A DNA stretch of 64,000 nt from G963668345 sp965206025 (lineage in GTDB: Bacteria > Acidobacteriota > Terriglobia > Bryobacterales > UBA6623): contig CBDBIU010000004.1 in NCBI GenBank assembly GCA_965206025.1, positions 1,054,001 through 1,118,000 of the forward strand. Reading direction: 5' to 3'. Every line of letters begins with the position of its first letter. The first letter of the stretch is position 1. Below are positions 33,639 through 41,959 of this stretch, in pieces. The notes below the pieces were generated by a model. The model was not told the DNA's origin and made no database searches. It was given only the letters and a program-made list of their open reading frames with translations. Position numbers and translations under genes: made by a program.

Positions 33639-35870
33639 ATGTTCTTCCTGGATAACATTTGGCTGATTCCCTTGTTCCCCCTCCTCGGGGCCCTGTTGAT
33701 GCTGCTGTTCGGCCGACGGCTCGATCCGCAAAGCGTTGGGGGCCACGCTGAGCCTTCGCCGGGTAGAAAGCTGATCGACTTGCTGTGTCCCGGGATGGTG
33801 CTGGTTTCCTTTATTTTTTCGCTCGGGGCCGTGGTCCAGTTGCAGGGCATAGAGAGTCGCAGCCACGAAGTCGTCAAATACACCTGGCTGGCAGGTTTGG
33901 CCTCCAAGACGGATTCCGGGCTCGCGCCCTTCACCGCCGACTGGGGGTTTTTGCTCGATCCGCTGAGCGCCGTGATGATCCTTGTGGTCACCGGGATCAG
34001 TTTCGTGATCCACGTCTACTCCACCGGATACATGGCGCACGACGGAGGCTACTACCGCTTCTTCGGCTATCTCAACCTATTCGTTTTCTTCATGCTGATC
34101 CTGGTGCTGGCCAACAACTACGCCCTGATGTTCGTCGGCTGGGAAGGGGTCGGGCTGTGCAGTTACTTGCTGATCGGATTCTATTTTCACCGCAAGTCGG
34201 CCACCAACGCGGCCAACAAGGCGTTCCTGGTGAACCGCGTGGGAGATGCGGCGTTTATCGTCGGCATGCTGCTGATCTTCACGACGCTGGGGACGCTCCA
34301 GTTCACCGAAATCGGACCGGCCCTCGAAAAGGGCGGCTTCAGCGCGGAAACGGCCGGCTTCGGCGCGCTCAGCGTGATCACGCTGCTGCTGTTCATTGGG
34401 GCGACCGGAAAGTCGGCGCAGCTTCCCCTCTACGTTTGGTTGCCCGACGCCATGGAGGGTCCGACGCCGGTTTCGGCGCTCATTCACGCGGCTACCATGG
34501 TCACGGCCGGGGTCTACATGGTTGCCCGCTCAAGCGCCCTGTACGTGCTGGCGCCGAAGACGATGATGATCGTCGCCGTCGTCGGAGCGCTGACGGCCAT
34601 CTTCGCCGCGACGATCGCGCTGGTGCAGAACGACATCAAGCGCGTCCTGGCCTACTCGACGGTCAGCCAGCTCGGCTACATGTTTCTGGCTTGCGGCGTG
34701 GGTGCATTTTGGGTGGCCATCTTTCACCTCTACACCCACGCCTTTTTCAAAGCGCTGCTGTTCCTCGGTTCCGGTTCCGTGATTCACGCCGTGTCGGGTG
34801 AGCAGGACATGCGCAAGATGGGGGCCTTGAAAGACAAAATACCCATCACTTTCCGGACGATGTGGATCGGCGCCATCGCCATTGCCGGCATTCCGGGCCT
34901 GGCGGGCTTTTTTTCCAAGGACGAAATCTTGTGGAAGACCTGGTCCGGCGGTCAGGGCTGGCTTTGGGGGCTAGGGCTCATCACCGCGGGGATGACGGCT
35001 TTCTACATGTTCCGGCTGATGTATATGACCTTCTACGGGGACTCGCGCGTCGATCCCAAAGTGGCGGAACACGTGCACGAATCGCCCGCCAGCATGACCT
35101 TTCCGCTGATTGTGCTGGCCGCCGGCAGCGTCGTCGCCGGTTGGGTGGGAACTCCCGTCGTCTTCGGCCCGATTCATGACGCCCTGCCAAGCTTGGAGCA
35201 TTACCTGGTTCCCGCGGTGGCGATCGTGGGGGGACACGAGGCGGGTGCCGCCGAGCACCATGACACGAGCGCCGAGTGGCTGCTGATGGTGTTGTCGGTC
35301 GGCGTGGCGGTGGGCGGCATTTTACTGGCTCGCAAGGTCTTTGCCCGCAAACTCGCGGGGGAGCCCATGCGGCGCTATCTCGGCCCGGCCTACGGCTTGT
35401 TTTACAACAAGTACTACGTTGACAAGATCTACGGAGCGGCATTCGTGGACGGATTCGCCAAAGGTGGTGGGACGGTCTTAACGGAGTTCGACAGTCGGGT
35501 CGTCGACGGAGGCGTGAACGGCGCCGGCCGGCTGGCGCGCTTCATCTCCCGCGCCAGCATTTGGTGGGACACGTGGATTGTAGACGGGCTGGTTCGGCTG
35601 ACCGCGTTTCTAGTTAAAGTTTCTTCCTATCCGTTCCGTATGCTTCAGACCGGGTTGGTGCAGAACTATGCCTTTATGATTATTCTCGGCGTCTTGGCAT
35701 TGCTGAGTTACTATTTATTTGCTCCGGATCTTGCTGACCTACTGGCTACGTTGAGTCTTGGTATCGGCGACCTTATTTTTGGCCTACTAGTTATATTTGG
35801 TATTGGTATCGGTTTTGTTGGCCTACAACGTATTTTGATGAGAGCGGGTGCTCGGCATATTAAGAAGTGA
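33639..35870 (+). CDS. nuoL: NADH-quinone oxidoreductase subunit L, with extra C-terminal segment
   Basis: 743 aa, about 100 more than the usual 600-640. Antiporter-type core: FLLDPLSAVMILVVTGISFV, MFVGWEGVGLCSYLLIGFYF, LYVWLPDAMEGPTPVSALIH, AATMVTAGVYMVARSSALYV and DIKRVLAYSTVSQLGYMFLA. The long lateral helix region and YGLFYNKYYVDKIYGAAFVD are present. After YAFMIILGVLALLSYYL, where most NuoL proteins end, there is an additional hydrophobic stretch to the stop. It uses more T-ending codons than the rest of the gene. It forms the distal proton pump of complex I. Confidence 0.95.
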   Translation: MFFLDNIWLIPLFPLLGALLMLLFGRRLDPQSVGGHAEPSPGRKLIDLLCPGMVLVSFIFSLGAVVQLQGIESRSHEVVKYTWLAGLASKTDSGLAPFTADWGFLLDPLSAVMILVVTGISFVIHVYSTGYMAHDGGYYRFFGYLNLFVFFMLILVLANNYALMFVGWEGVGLCSYLLIGFYFHRKSATNAANKAFLVNRVGDAAFIVGMLLIFTTLGTLQFTEIGPALEKGGFSAETAGFGALSVITLLLFIGATGKSAQLPLYVWLPDAMEGPTPVSALIHAATMVTAGVYMVARSSALYVLAPKTMMIVAVVGALTAIFAATIALVQNDIKRVLAYSTVSQLGYMFLACGVGAFWVAIFHLYTHAFFKALLFLGSGSVIHAVSGEQDMRKMGALKDKIPITFRTMWIGAIAIAGIPGLAGFFSKDEILWKTWSGGQGWLWGLGLITAGMTAFYMFRLMYMTFYGDSRVDPKVAEHVHESPASMTFPLIVLAAGSVVAGWVGTPVVFGPIHDALPSLEHYLVPAVAIVGGHEAGAAEHHDTSAEWLLMVLSVGVAVGGILLARKVFARKLAGEPMRRYLGPAYGLFYNKYYVDKIYGAAFVDGFAKGGGTVLTEFDSRVVDGGVNGAGRLARFISRASIWWDTWIVDGLVRLTAFLVKVSSYPFRMLQTGLVQNYAFMIILGVLALLSYYLFAPDLADLLATLSLGIGDLIFGLLVIFGIGIGFVGLQRILMRAGARHIKK

Positions 35871-35919
35871 AGTTGTTTGCACGGCCTGACTTTGCGGTTT
35901 TAACGATCCGGTAACGACT

Positions 35920-37476
35920 ATGAAAGAACACATTCTAAGCATTGTTTGGCTTACTCCCTTGGCGGGGATGTTTATTCTGATGCTGATCCCGAAGGAGAAG
36001 AAGCAACTCATCCGCTACGCGGCGAATATTGTGGGCTTCATCGCGTTCTTAGTCTCACTGCCGCTGGTCTTCTGGTTCGACAAGGCGGACGGCAACTTTC
36101 AGTTTCGGGAGCGGCTGAGTTGGATCCCCTCCCTTGGCGTTGAGTACCACCTGGGTATCGACGGCATCAGCCTCTTGTTGATCATGTTGACGACCGTGGT
36201 GGGGTTCTTGTCCATCCTGTCGTCATGGTCGGCGATCCAAGACCGGGTGAAAGAATATTACGCCTTCTTGCTATTTCTGCAAGCCGGAATGCTGGGCGTT
36301 TTCATGGCGCTCGACCTGTTCCTTTTCTATGTTTTCTGGGAAGTCATGCTGGTGCCGATGTATTTCATCATCGGCATCTGGGGTAGTGATCGGAGATTGT
36401 ACGCGGCCATTAAGTTCTTTCTCTATACGTTGGCCGGGTCGGTGCTGATGCTGCTGGCCATGCTGTTCGTCTACTTCCAGCATCACGAGCAGTTTGGTGT
36501 CTACACGTTCGCCCTCGAAGACTTGATGAAGACAAACCTGCCGGTCGACTTGCAGATCTGGCTGTTCTGGGGTTTCTTCTTCGCTTTCGCGATCAAAGTT
36601 CCCATGTTTCCGTTCCACACTTGGCTGCCGGACGCTCACACCGAGGCTCCGACGGCGGGGTCGGTCATACTGGCCGGCATCCTTTTGAAGATGGGGCTTT
36701 ACGGGCTGGTGCGCTTTTCGATTCCCCTGCTGCCGGAGGGGGCCAGCGCTCCATCGACAGTCCAAGTAATCGCAGCCTTGTCGATCATAGCGATCATCTA
36801 CGGCGCTCTGGTGTCGCTGATGCAAAAGGACTGGAAGCGGCTGGTGGCTTATTCCTCCGTCAGTCACCTGGGCTTTTGCACCCTGGGGCTGATTGCGCTC
36901 AATCCGAACGGAATTGCCGGTTCGGTGCTGCAGGGAATCAATCACGGCATCTCCACGCCGCTACTTTTCTTGGTTGTCGGCGTTATTTACGAGCGGCGCC
37001 ACAGCCGCATGATCTCCGAATACGGCGGCCTCTCGAACCGCATGCCCGTCTATACAGTCTTGTTTGCCATATCGATGCTAGCGTCGGCGGGCATGCCAGG
37101 GCTCAACGGCTTTATCGGCGAATTCGCGATCCTGCGAGGCGTGCTGGAAAAGAACGTCTGGTGGGCCGCTTGCGCGGTGCTGGGGATCGTGCTGGGGGCG
37201 GCTTACCTGTTGTGGCTCTTTCAGCGGACCATGCTCGGACCGATTACCAACACCAAGAACGAAGGCTTGAAGGATCTCAACCTGCGCGAAATCTGCGTCA
37301 TGGTCCCTCTGATCTTGTGGTGCTTTTGGATCGGACTCTATCCCAAACCCTACTTTGAGATCCTCGACAAGCCCGTCGCCAAAGTCGTCGAGCGGGTGGA
37401 CCCCGGATACTTTGCGCGAAACGGGTTGCCGAACCCGCTGGAAGACCACAAACAAGTCGCTGAGCTAATCAAGTAA
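35920..37476 (+). CDS. nuoM: NADH-quinone oxidoreductase subunit M
   Basis: 518 aa, about 14 membrane helices. Key features: LGIDGISLLLIMLTTVVGFL, LFYVFWEVMLVPMYFIIGIW (with the pumping Glu), FHTWLPDAHTEAPTAGSVIL, AGILLKMGLYGLVRFSIPLL and DWKRLVAYSSVSHLGFCTLG with the loop Lys. A proton-pumping antiporter-like subunit of complex I. Its TAA overlaps the nuoN ATG (TAATG). Confidence 0.96.
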   Translation: MKEHILSIVWLTPLAGMFILMLIPKEKKQLIRYAANIVGFIAFLVSLPLVFWFDKADGNFQFRERLSWIPSLGVEYHLGIDGISLLLIMLTTVVGFLSILSSWSAIQDRVKEYYAFLLFLQAGMLGVFMALDLFLFYVFWEVMLVPMYFIIGIWGSDRRLYAAIKFFLYTLAGSVLMLLAMLFVYFQHHEQFGVYTFALEDLMKTNLPVDLQIWLFWGFFFAFAIKVPMFPFHTWLPDAHTEAPTAGSVILAGILLKMGLYGLVRFSIPLLPEGASAPSTVQVIAALSIIAIIYGALVSLMQKDWKRLVAYSSVSHLGFCTLGLIALNPNGIAGSVLQGINHGISTPLLFLVVGVIYERRHSRMISEYGGLSNRMPVYTVLFAISMLASAGMPGLNGFIGEFAILRGVLEKNVWWAACAVLGIVLGAAYLLWLFQRTMLGPITNTKNEGLKDLNLREICVMVPLILWCFWIGLYPKPYFEILDKPVAKVVERVDPGYFARNGLPNPLEDHKQVAELIK

Positions 37477-38969
37477 TGAATCAGGCGCTCGACATCAACA
37501 GTTATTTCACGGTAACGGATTTCTTTGCGCTGAAGCCGGCGATCTTATTGTGCCTGTTCGGATGCGGCATCTTGATGACGGATTTTCTCATCCGCAACAG
37601 CCGCAGGCGTTACCTGAACGCCCTGACGGCCTTTCTGGGCGAGCTATTTGTCGGCTTCGCGGTCTGGCAGCACTACAGCGACTTGACCACAAACAACATC
37701 GCCGAGCGCACGGCACTCAACGGTGCGCTTGTCGTGGACGGATTCTCGGTCTTCTTCAACGCTATCTTCGTCGGCTCGACAATCCTGGCGATTATCATCT
37801 CCGCCAAATACCTCGAGCAAGAGGGCGAACACCGCGGCGAGTATTACGCCCTGATGCTGTTTGCCCAGGCGGGCATGTCGATTCTTGCCGCCGGGCACGA
37901 GCTGGTGACTTTGTTTGTCGGGTTGGAGCTGATGTCTCTCAGCTTCTTTGTGCTGGTCGGGTTCCTGCGCTCCGACAAGCGCTCGAACGAAGCTGCGATC
38001 AAGTATCTGCTGCTGGGGGCCTTCTCGAGCGGCTTGCTGGCCTATGGATTTTCGCTGTTCTATGGAATGAGCGGCTCGACGCTGTTGCGCGATGTGGCGG
38101 CAGCCGTCGCGGGGCGTGATGCCGGCGATCCGATGCTGCTGTTGGCGATGATCACGACCTCGGTCGGACTGCTGTTCAAGATCTCCGCCGTACCGTTTCA
38201 TATGTGGGCGCCGGACGTCTACGAAGGAGCGCCCACACCGATCACCGCCTACGTTTCCGTGGCTTCGAAGGCTGCCTCCTTCGCACTGCTCATCCGGATT
38301 TTCCTGGTGCCGTTGGCCGACGCGCGGGATCTCTGGATTCCGATGCTGGCGGCGGTGGCGCTGGTGACCATGACGTTGGGAAACATCGCCGCGATCACCC
38401 AGGAAAACATGAAGCGCCTGCTGGCTTATAGCTCGATCTCCCACGCCGGCTACATCTTACTGGGGCTCGTGGCGGCTAACGAAACCGGGCTGAAGGGGAT
38501 TGCCGTCTACCTTTTGGTCTACATGTTCATGAACTTCGGCGTATTCGCTTTGCTCGTCATGATGAGGCGCGAGGGCCAGGCAGCCGAAGATGTCGAGGAC
38601 TTCTCGGGTTTGATTCGCACCCATCCCGGGTACGCCATTCTGATGCTGATTTTTCTGTTGTCGTTGGCCGGCATTCCGCCGACGGCGGGTTTCTACGGCA
38701 AGTACTTCATCTTCCTGGCGCTCATCGAGACGGGGCATTACGTGCTGGCCGTCTTTGCGGCTTTGTACGTTGCGGTAGCAGCCTATTACTACTTCCGTAT
38801 CGTGCGGGTAATGTTCCTTTCGCGAGACGGCGAACCCGCCTCGGTCTCGCCGGGATGGGGCGCCCGCGTCGCTCTGGTGGCCAGCGGCGTGTTCACTCTG
38901 TGGATCGGTCTTTATCCGGAGCCCTTCATCCAACTGGCCGCCGATTCGATCCTTCCGGCGCTTCGCTAG
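37476..38969 (+). CDS. nuoN: NADH-quinone oxidoreductase subunit N
   Basis: 497 aa, about 14 membrane helices. YYALMLFAQAGMSILAAGHE and LVTLFVGLELMSLSFFVLVG carry the conserved Glu. AVPFHMWAPDVYEGAPTPIT and NMKRLLAYSSISHAGYILLG are the NuoN signatures with the pumping Lys. Last gene of the nuo block; 134 bp separate it from the ATP synthase genes on the same strand. Confidence 0.96.
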   Translation: MNQALDINSYFTVTDFFALKPAILLCLFGCGILMTDFLIRNSRRRYLNALTAFLGELFVGFAVWQHYSDLTTNNIAERTALNGALVVDGFSVFFNAIFVGSTILAIIISAKYLEQEGEHRGEYYALMLFAQAGMSILAAGHELVTLFVGLELMSLSFFVLVGFLRSDKRSNEAAIKYLLLGAFSSGLLAYGFSLFYGMSGSTLLRDVAAAVAGRDAGDPMLLLAMITTSVGLLFKISAVPFHMWAPDVYEGAPTPITAYVSVASKAASFALLIRIFLVPLADARDLWIPMLAAVALVTMTLGNIAAITQENMKRLLAYSSISHAGYILLGLVAANETGLKGIAVYLLVYMFMNFGVFALLVMMRREGQAAEDVEDFSGLIRTHPGYAILMLIFLLSLAGIPPTAGFYGKYFIFLALIETGHYVLAVFAALYVAVAAYYYFRIVRVMFLSRDGEPASVSPGWGARVALVASGVFTLWIGLYPEPFIQLAADSILPALR

Positions 38970-39103
38970 TCGCCGAGCGGCGGGGTGATCGGGGTGATCC
39001 CTCTGCTTGCCCGGCCTCGGAGCGGTCTGTTATCGTGGAGTTTACTGGGCCGTTTACCCTGGGAGTTTCCAACCTCGCCGACCGGAAGCCGGATCCAATC
39101 TGA

Positions 39104-39355
39104 GTGGAAAACGTGCCGCCTGTGCCTGGGCCGGCCATGAAAGACCCGCGTGGGCGTGACCCCTGGATCAGACGAATCGGGCCGGCGGCGGATGCCGGCT
39201 CGACCCTGAGCGGCAGCGTGATCGGCTGCTTGCTGATCGGTTACGCGCTGGGAGAGTACTTTGACGTCAACCCGGCTTCGACCGTGATCGGGCTGTTTGT
39301 GGGCATCGTGGTGGGGCTTTGGAACCTGGCTAAAATCATGTGGCTGAACAAATGA
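39104..39355 (+). CDS. AtpZ/AtpI-like small membrane protein
   Basis: 83 aa from a GTG; an ATG at 39137 (MKDPRGRDPW) is also possible. It has two membrane helices: STLSGSVIGCLLIGYALGEY and STVIGLFVGIVVGLWNLAKI. This is the AtpZ (gene 1) type found at the head of F-type ATP synthase operons, helping assembly or Mg uptake. Its TGA overlaps the next ATG (ATGA). Confidence 0.75.
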   Translation: MENVPPVPGPAMKDPRGRDPWIRRIGPAADAGSTLSGSVIGCLLIGYALGEYFDVNPASTVIGLFVGIVVGLWNLAKIMWLNK

Positions 39356-39636
39356 GCATAGGGATTTTCTGGGGTCTGGCGGCGGGGTTGTCGACGATGG
39401 CGTTGTCGGAGTTGATCCTGAGACTCTGGGGGCCTTCGTTCAAGATCGAGAGGTATTGGCAGCTTTGGTTTGTGGGCGTGGCCGTGCGGACCGCCTGGGT
39501 GCTCGGGCTGCTGGTCCTCGTCTTAAATAGTCACTGGTTGGAGCCTAAGCCCTTCACGTTGGCCTTGTTGGGAGGCTACCTGACGTCCCAAATCGTTGAG
39601 GGCTCCCGCTACCGGCGTTTCGTCCGGAAACTATGA
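39352..39636 (+). CDS. small ATP-synthase-associated membrane protein (subunit I-like)
   Basis: 94 aa from the ATG at 39352, which overlaps the upstream stop; an in-frame GTG at 39340 would overlap by 16 bp. Hydrophobic segments: IFWGLAAGLSTMALSELILR, WFVGVAVRTAWVLGLLVLVL and FTLALLGGYLTSQIVEG. Position between the AtpZ-like gene and atpB suggests the AtpI/AtpR role of c-ring assembly. The sequence alone is not diagnostic. Confidence 0.65.
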   Translation: MSIGIFWGLAAGLSTMALSELILRLWGPSFKIERYWQLWFVGVAVRTAWVLGLLVLVLNSHWLEPKPFTLALLGGYLTSQIVEGSRYRRFVRKL

Positions 39637-40448
39637 TTTCCCCGATCCCTTTCGCGTTTCTGGCCGCTGCGGGAGATGAACACGGCGGTGAGGAAACGCT
39701 GGTCGGCGTCATTCTTCATCACATCGCCAACCAAGACTTGGAAGACCCGGTGCTGGCCTCCTGGGGACTGTCGAAAGCGGTCGTCATGATGTTTCTGGCG
39801 GCGGCCTTTCTGATTGTGTTCCTGGGATGGTTTCTGCGCCGCTCGCGGATTTCGAATGGGGCGCCGACTGGGGTCACGAACGCCATCGAGGCCCTCGTGC
39901 TGTTTGTCCGGGACGAGATCGCGGTCACGCACATGGGCCCCAAACATGGCCGCTTTTTCGCGCCCTATTTGCTGACCCTGTTCTTTTTTATTCTCACCTG
40001 CAATCTGGCGGGGATGGTCCCGGGCGGCTATTCGCCCACCAGTAACTTGAACGTGACGGCCACTCTGGCGGCTTTGACCCTGCTGCTGATCGTGGTCTCG
40101 GGCGTGATCGTGCTGGGACCGATCGGTTACGTCAAGCACATGGTGCCCCCGGGGGTGCCGATCGCCATTGCGCCCCTGCTGATCGTTATTGAGGTGCTGG
40201 GCACCCTGGTCAAGCCGGTCGCTCTGACCATCCGACTCGGCGCCAATATGACGGCAGGTCACATTGTGATCTTGGTCATGCTTTCGTTTGTCTTTATCTT
40301 CAAAAGCATCCTCGCCGGGCTTTTCTTGTCGGTGCCCATGGCCGTGGCCATCAGCCTTTTGGAGCTTATCGTCGCCTTCATTCAGGCCTACGTTTTCACC
40401 CTATTGTCGGCGATCTTTGTAGGGATGGTGGTCCACCCGGCCCACTGA
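39633..40448 (+). CDS. atpB: ATP synthase F0 subunit a
   Basis: 271 aa. VALTIRLGANMTAGHIVILV contains the essential Arg of the proton channel. LLELIVAFIQAYVFTLLSAI and FVGMVVHPAH form the C-terminal helix pair. FAPYLLTLFFFILTCNLAGM is also typical. It starts within the stop of the preceding gene (ATGA). Works with the c-ring to convert proton flow to rotation. Confidence 0.95.
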   Translation: MISPIPFAFLAAAGDEHGGEETLVGVILHHIANQDLEDPVLASWGLSKAVVMMFLAAAFLIVFLGWFLRRSRISNGAPTGVTNAIEALVLFVRDEIAVTHMGPKHGRFFAPYLLTLFFFILTCNLAGMVPGGYSPTSNLNVTATLAALTLLLIVVSGVIVLGPIGYVKHMVPPGVPIAIAPLLIVIEVLGTLVKPVALTIRLGANMTAGHIVILVMLSFVFIFKSILAGLFLSVPMAVAISLLELIVAFIQAYVFTLLSAIFVGMVVHPAH

Positions 40449-40483
40449 GTGATGTGAAATATGTTCTGGAGGACGATTTTCGA

Positions 40484-40810
40484 ATGAAACTCAATGCGAA
40501 CCGTGCCGCTCGCACCTTGCTGTTGATCCTCGCCGTGCTATTGCTCAACCCGAGCGCCGCTCTGGCGCAACAGGGCGCGGCGGGTCCCGACGTACTGCAC
40601 TATTTCGGAGCCGCCATCGGCGCCGGCATCGCCGTCATCGGCGCCGGCATCGGCATTGGGCGCCTGACGGCCGCGGCGGTCGAAAGCATCGCCCGCCAGC
40701 CCCAGGCGGCCCGCGACATCGTACAGGCCTTTCAGCTTCCTTTGTTCCTGCTGGAAGGCGTTGCCGTCATCGCGCTCGGCGTGTGCTTTGTCGTCATCTT
40801 CATGAAGTAA
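40484..40810 (+). CDS. atpE: ATP synthase F0 subunit c with N-terminal signal sequence
   Basis: About 108 aa from the ATG at 40484; GGAGGA lies 10 nt upstream, which favours it over the GTG at 40454. The first about 30 residues (ARTLLLILAVLLLNPSAALA) are a signal-like extension not found in most c subunits. The hairpin follows: GAAIGAGIAVIGAGIGIGRL, loop ESIARQPQA, then LPLFLLEGVAVIALGVCFVV with the ion-binding Glu. No clear sodium-binding motif is seen, so proton use is likely. Confidence 0.92.
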   Translation: MKLNANRAARTLLLILAVLLLNPSAALAQQGAAGPDVLHYFGAAIGAGIAVIGAGIGIGRLTAAAVESIARQPQAARDIVQAFQLPLFLLEGVAVIALGVCFVVIFMK

Positions 40811-40822
40811 GAAGGTCATGTC

Positions 40823-41335
40823 ATGACGGCAGAGAACCCACTGCTGCGTTTCGAACCCGGATTGATGATCTGGACGATCATCGTCTTCGTGGTTTTGTTG
40901 ACCGTCTTGCGCCTGTTTGCTTGGAAACCCCTGCTCAAGGCTCTTGACGAACGGGAGAAGAAGATTCAGGACGCCCTCGCTCAGGCTGAAGAAACGCAGC
41001 GGAAGACGGAGTCGGTACTGGAAGAGAATCGGCGCCGCACCGACGAGGCGATCAGCAAGTCCGAGCAAATCGTCCAGCAAGCCCGACAGGACGCCGAGCA
41101 GGTTCGTCAGCGCATGGTCGAAGAGGCGAAAGCCGAAGCTCGTCGCGTCACCGAACAGGGATTGCGGCGGCTGGAGGCGGAGCAGCGCGCGGCCATGGAG
41201 GAGATTCGCCAGGTCGCGGCGGACTTGGCCATTCAGGCTGCCGGGCGGCTGATCGAGTCGTCGCTCACCGAGCAGCAGCAGCGAGAACTGGTAGACAAGT
41301 TCCTGCGCGAAGTCCCTGAAAAACCCGTTCAGTAG
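40823..41335 (+). CDS. atpF: ATP synthase F0 subunit b
   Basis: 170 aa. One N-terminal helix (LMIWTIIVFVVLLTVLRLFA, W, KPLLKALDERE) and then a long charged coiled coil (IQDALAQAEETQRKTESVLE, QQARQDAEQVRQRMVEEAKA) that forms the peripheral stalk. Last gene of the cluster: the genes for delta, alpha, gamma, beta and epsilon do not follow. Confidence 0.93.
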   Translation: MTAENPLLRFEPGLMIWTIIVFVVLLTVLRLFAWKPLLKALDEREKKIQDALAQAEETQRKTESVLEENRRRTDEAISKSEQIVQQARQDAEQVRQRMVEEAKAEARRVTEQGLRRLEAEQRAAMEEIRQVAADLAIQAAGRLIESSLTEQQQRELVDKFLREVPEKPVQ

Positions 41336-41959
41336 GCAAAGGATGTCCGGCCCGTGGCCGCCGGGCAAGAGACCCTGAGGCTTCTTGTTCCCCGAGCAGC
41401 GGTTGCAGCCGGCTGCGATGTTGACGGTTGCGTTCGCGTGGTTCCGAAACGACGTAGAAGAAACGCCCTTTCGGTTATAAGGGAAGCGTCGGCCCGGGAA
41501 AATTTTCCCCCGCGGACGAATGCCTTCGCCGGACCCGCGTCGCGCGGCGGCGAACATTTTGCCTGTAACGGTCTTAAGGCCGCCTGCGTCATAAGAGGCG
41601 GCTTATCCCTCCCGCCATTCGACCTGCTGTGCTTCAGAACCAGCGATTGTTCTCTACCTTATTACAATAGCGATGGTTATCGTGACGCCGATGTAGATCG
41701 GCCTGGGAGAGTCGGACGATCTCAGGCGACGGACTCGGCGGACAATGCGCCAGGTTTGCCCGGCGCCTGGTCCGGCATAGGGATACGAAACCGAGTTATA
41801 CTAGTTGTACTCTTTTACGACCTATTAGTCGTAGGTTACTTTTGATTAGGGTTTAGGTCCCGCTGCCGATCGCAAGTCTGCTCCTAGTAGACCAGAATGC
41901 ATAATGGAGCGCGTCTCCGCCAAGCCGGCTAGGTGACCGGCGACGCTCATAGTGGGCCC
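41336..41959. other. 624-bp region with no gene seen
   Basis: After atpF the sequence has short open frames only, with no ribosome sites or motifs. A small hairpin (TACGAC / GTCGTA, 6-nt loop) lies at 41816-41833. The end of this stretch must hold the promoter for the large acidic protein. Confidence 0.5.
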
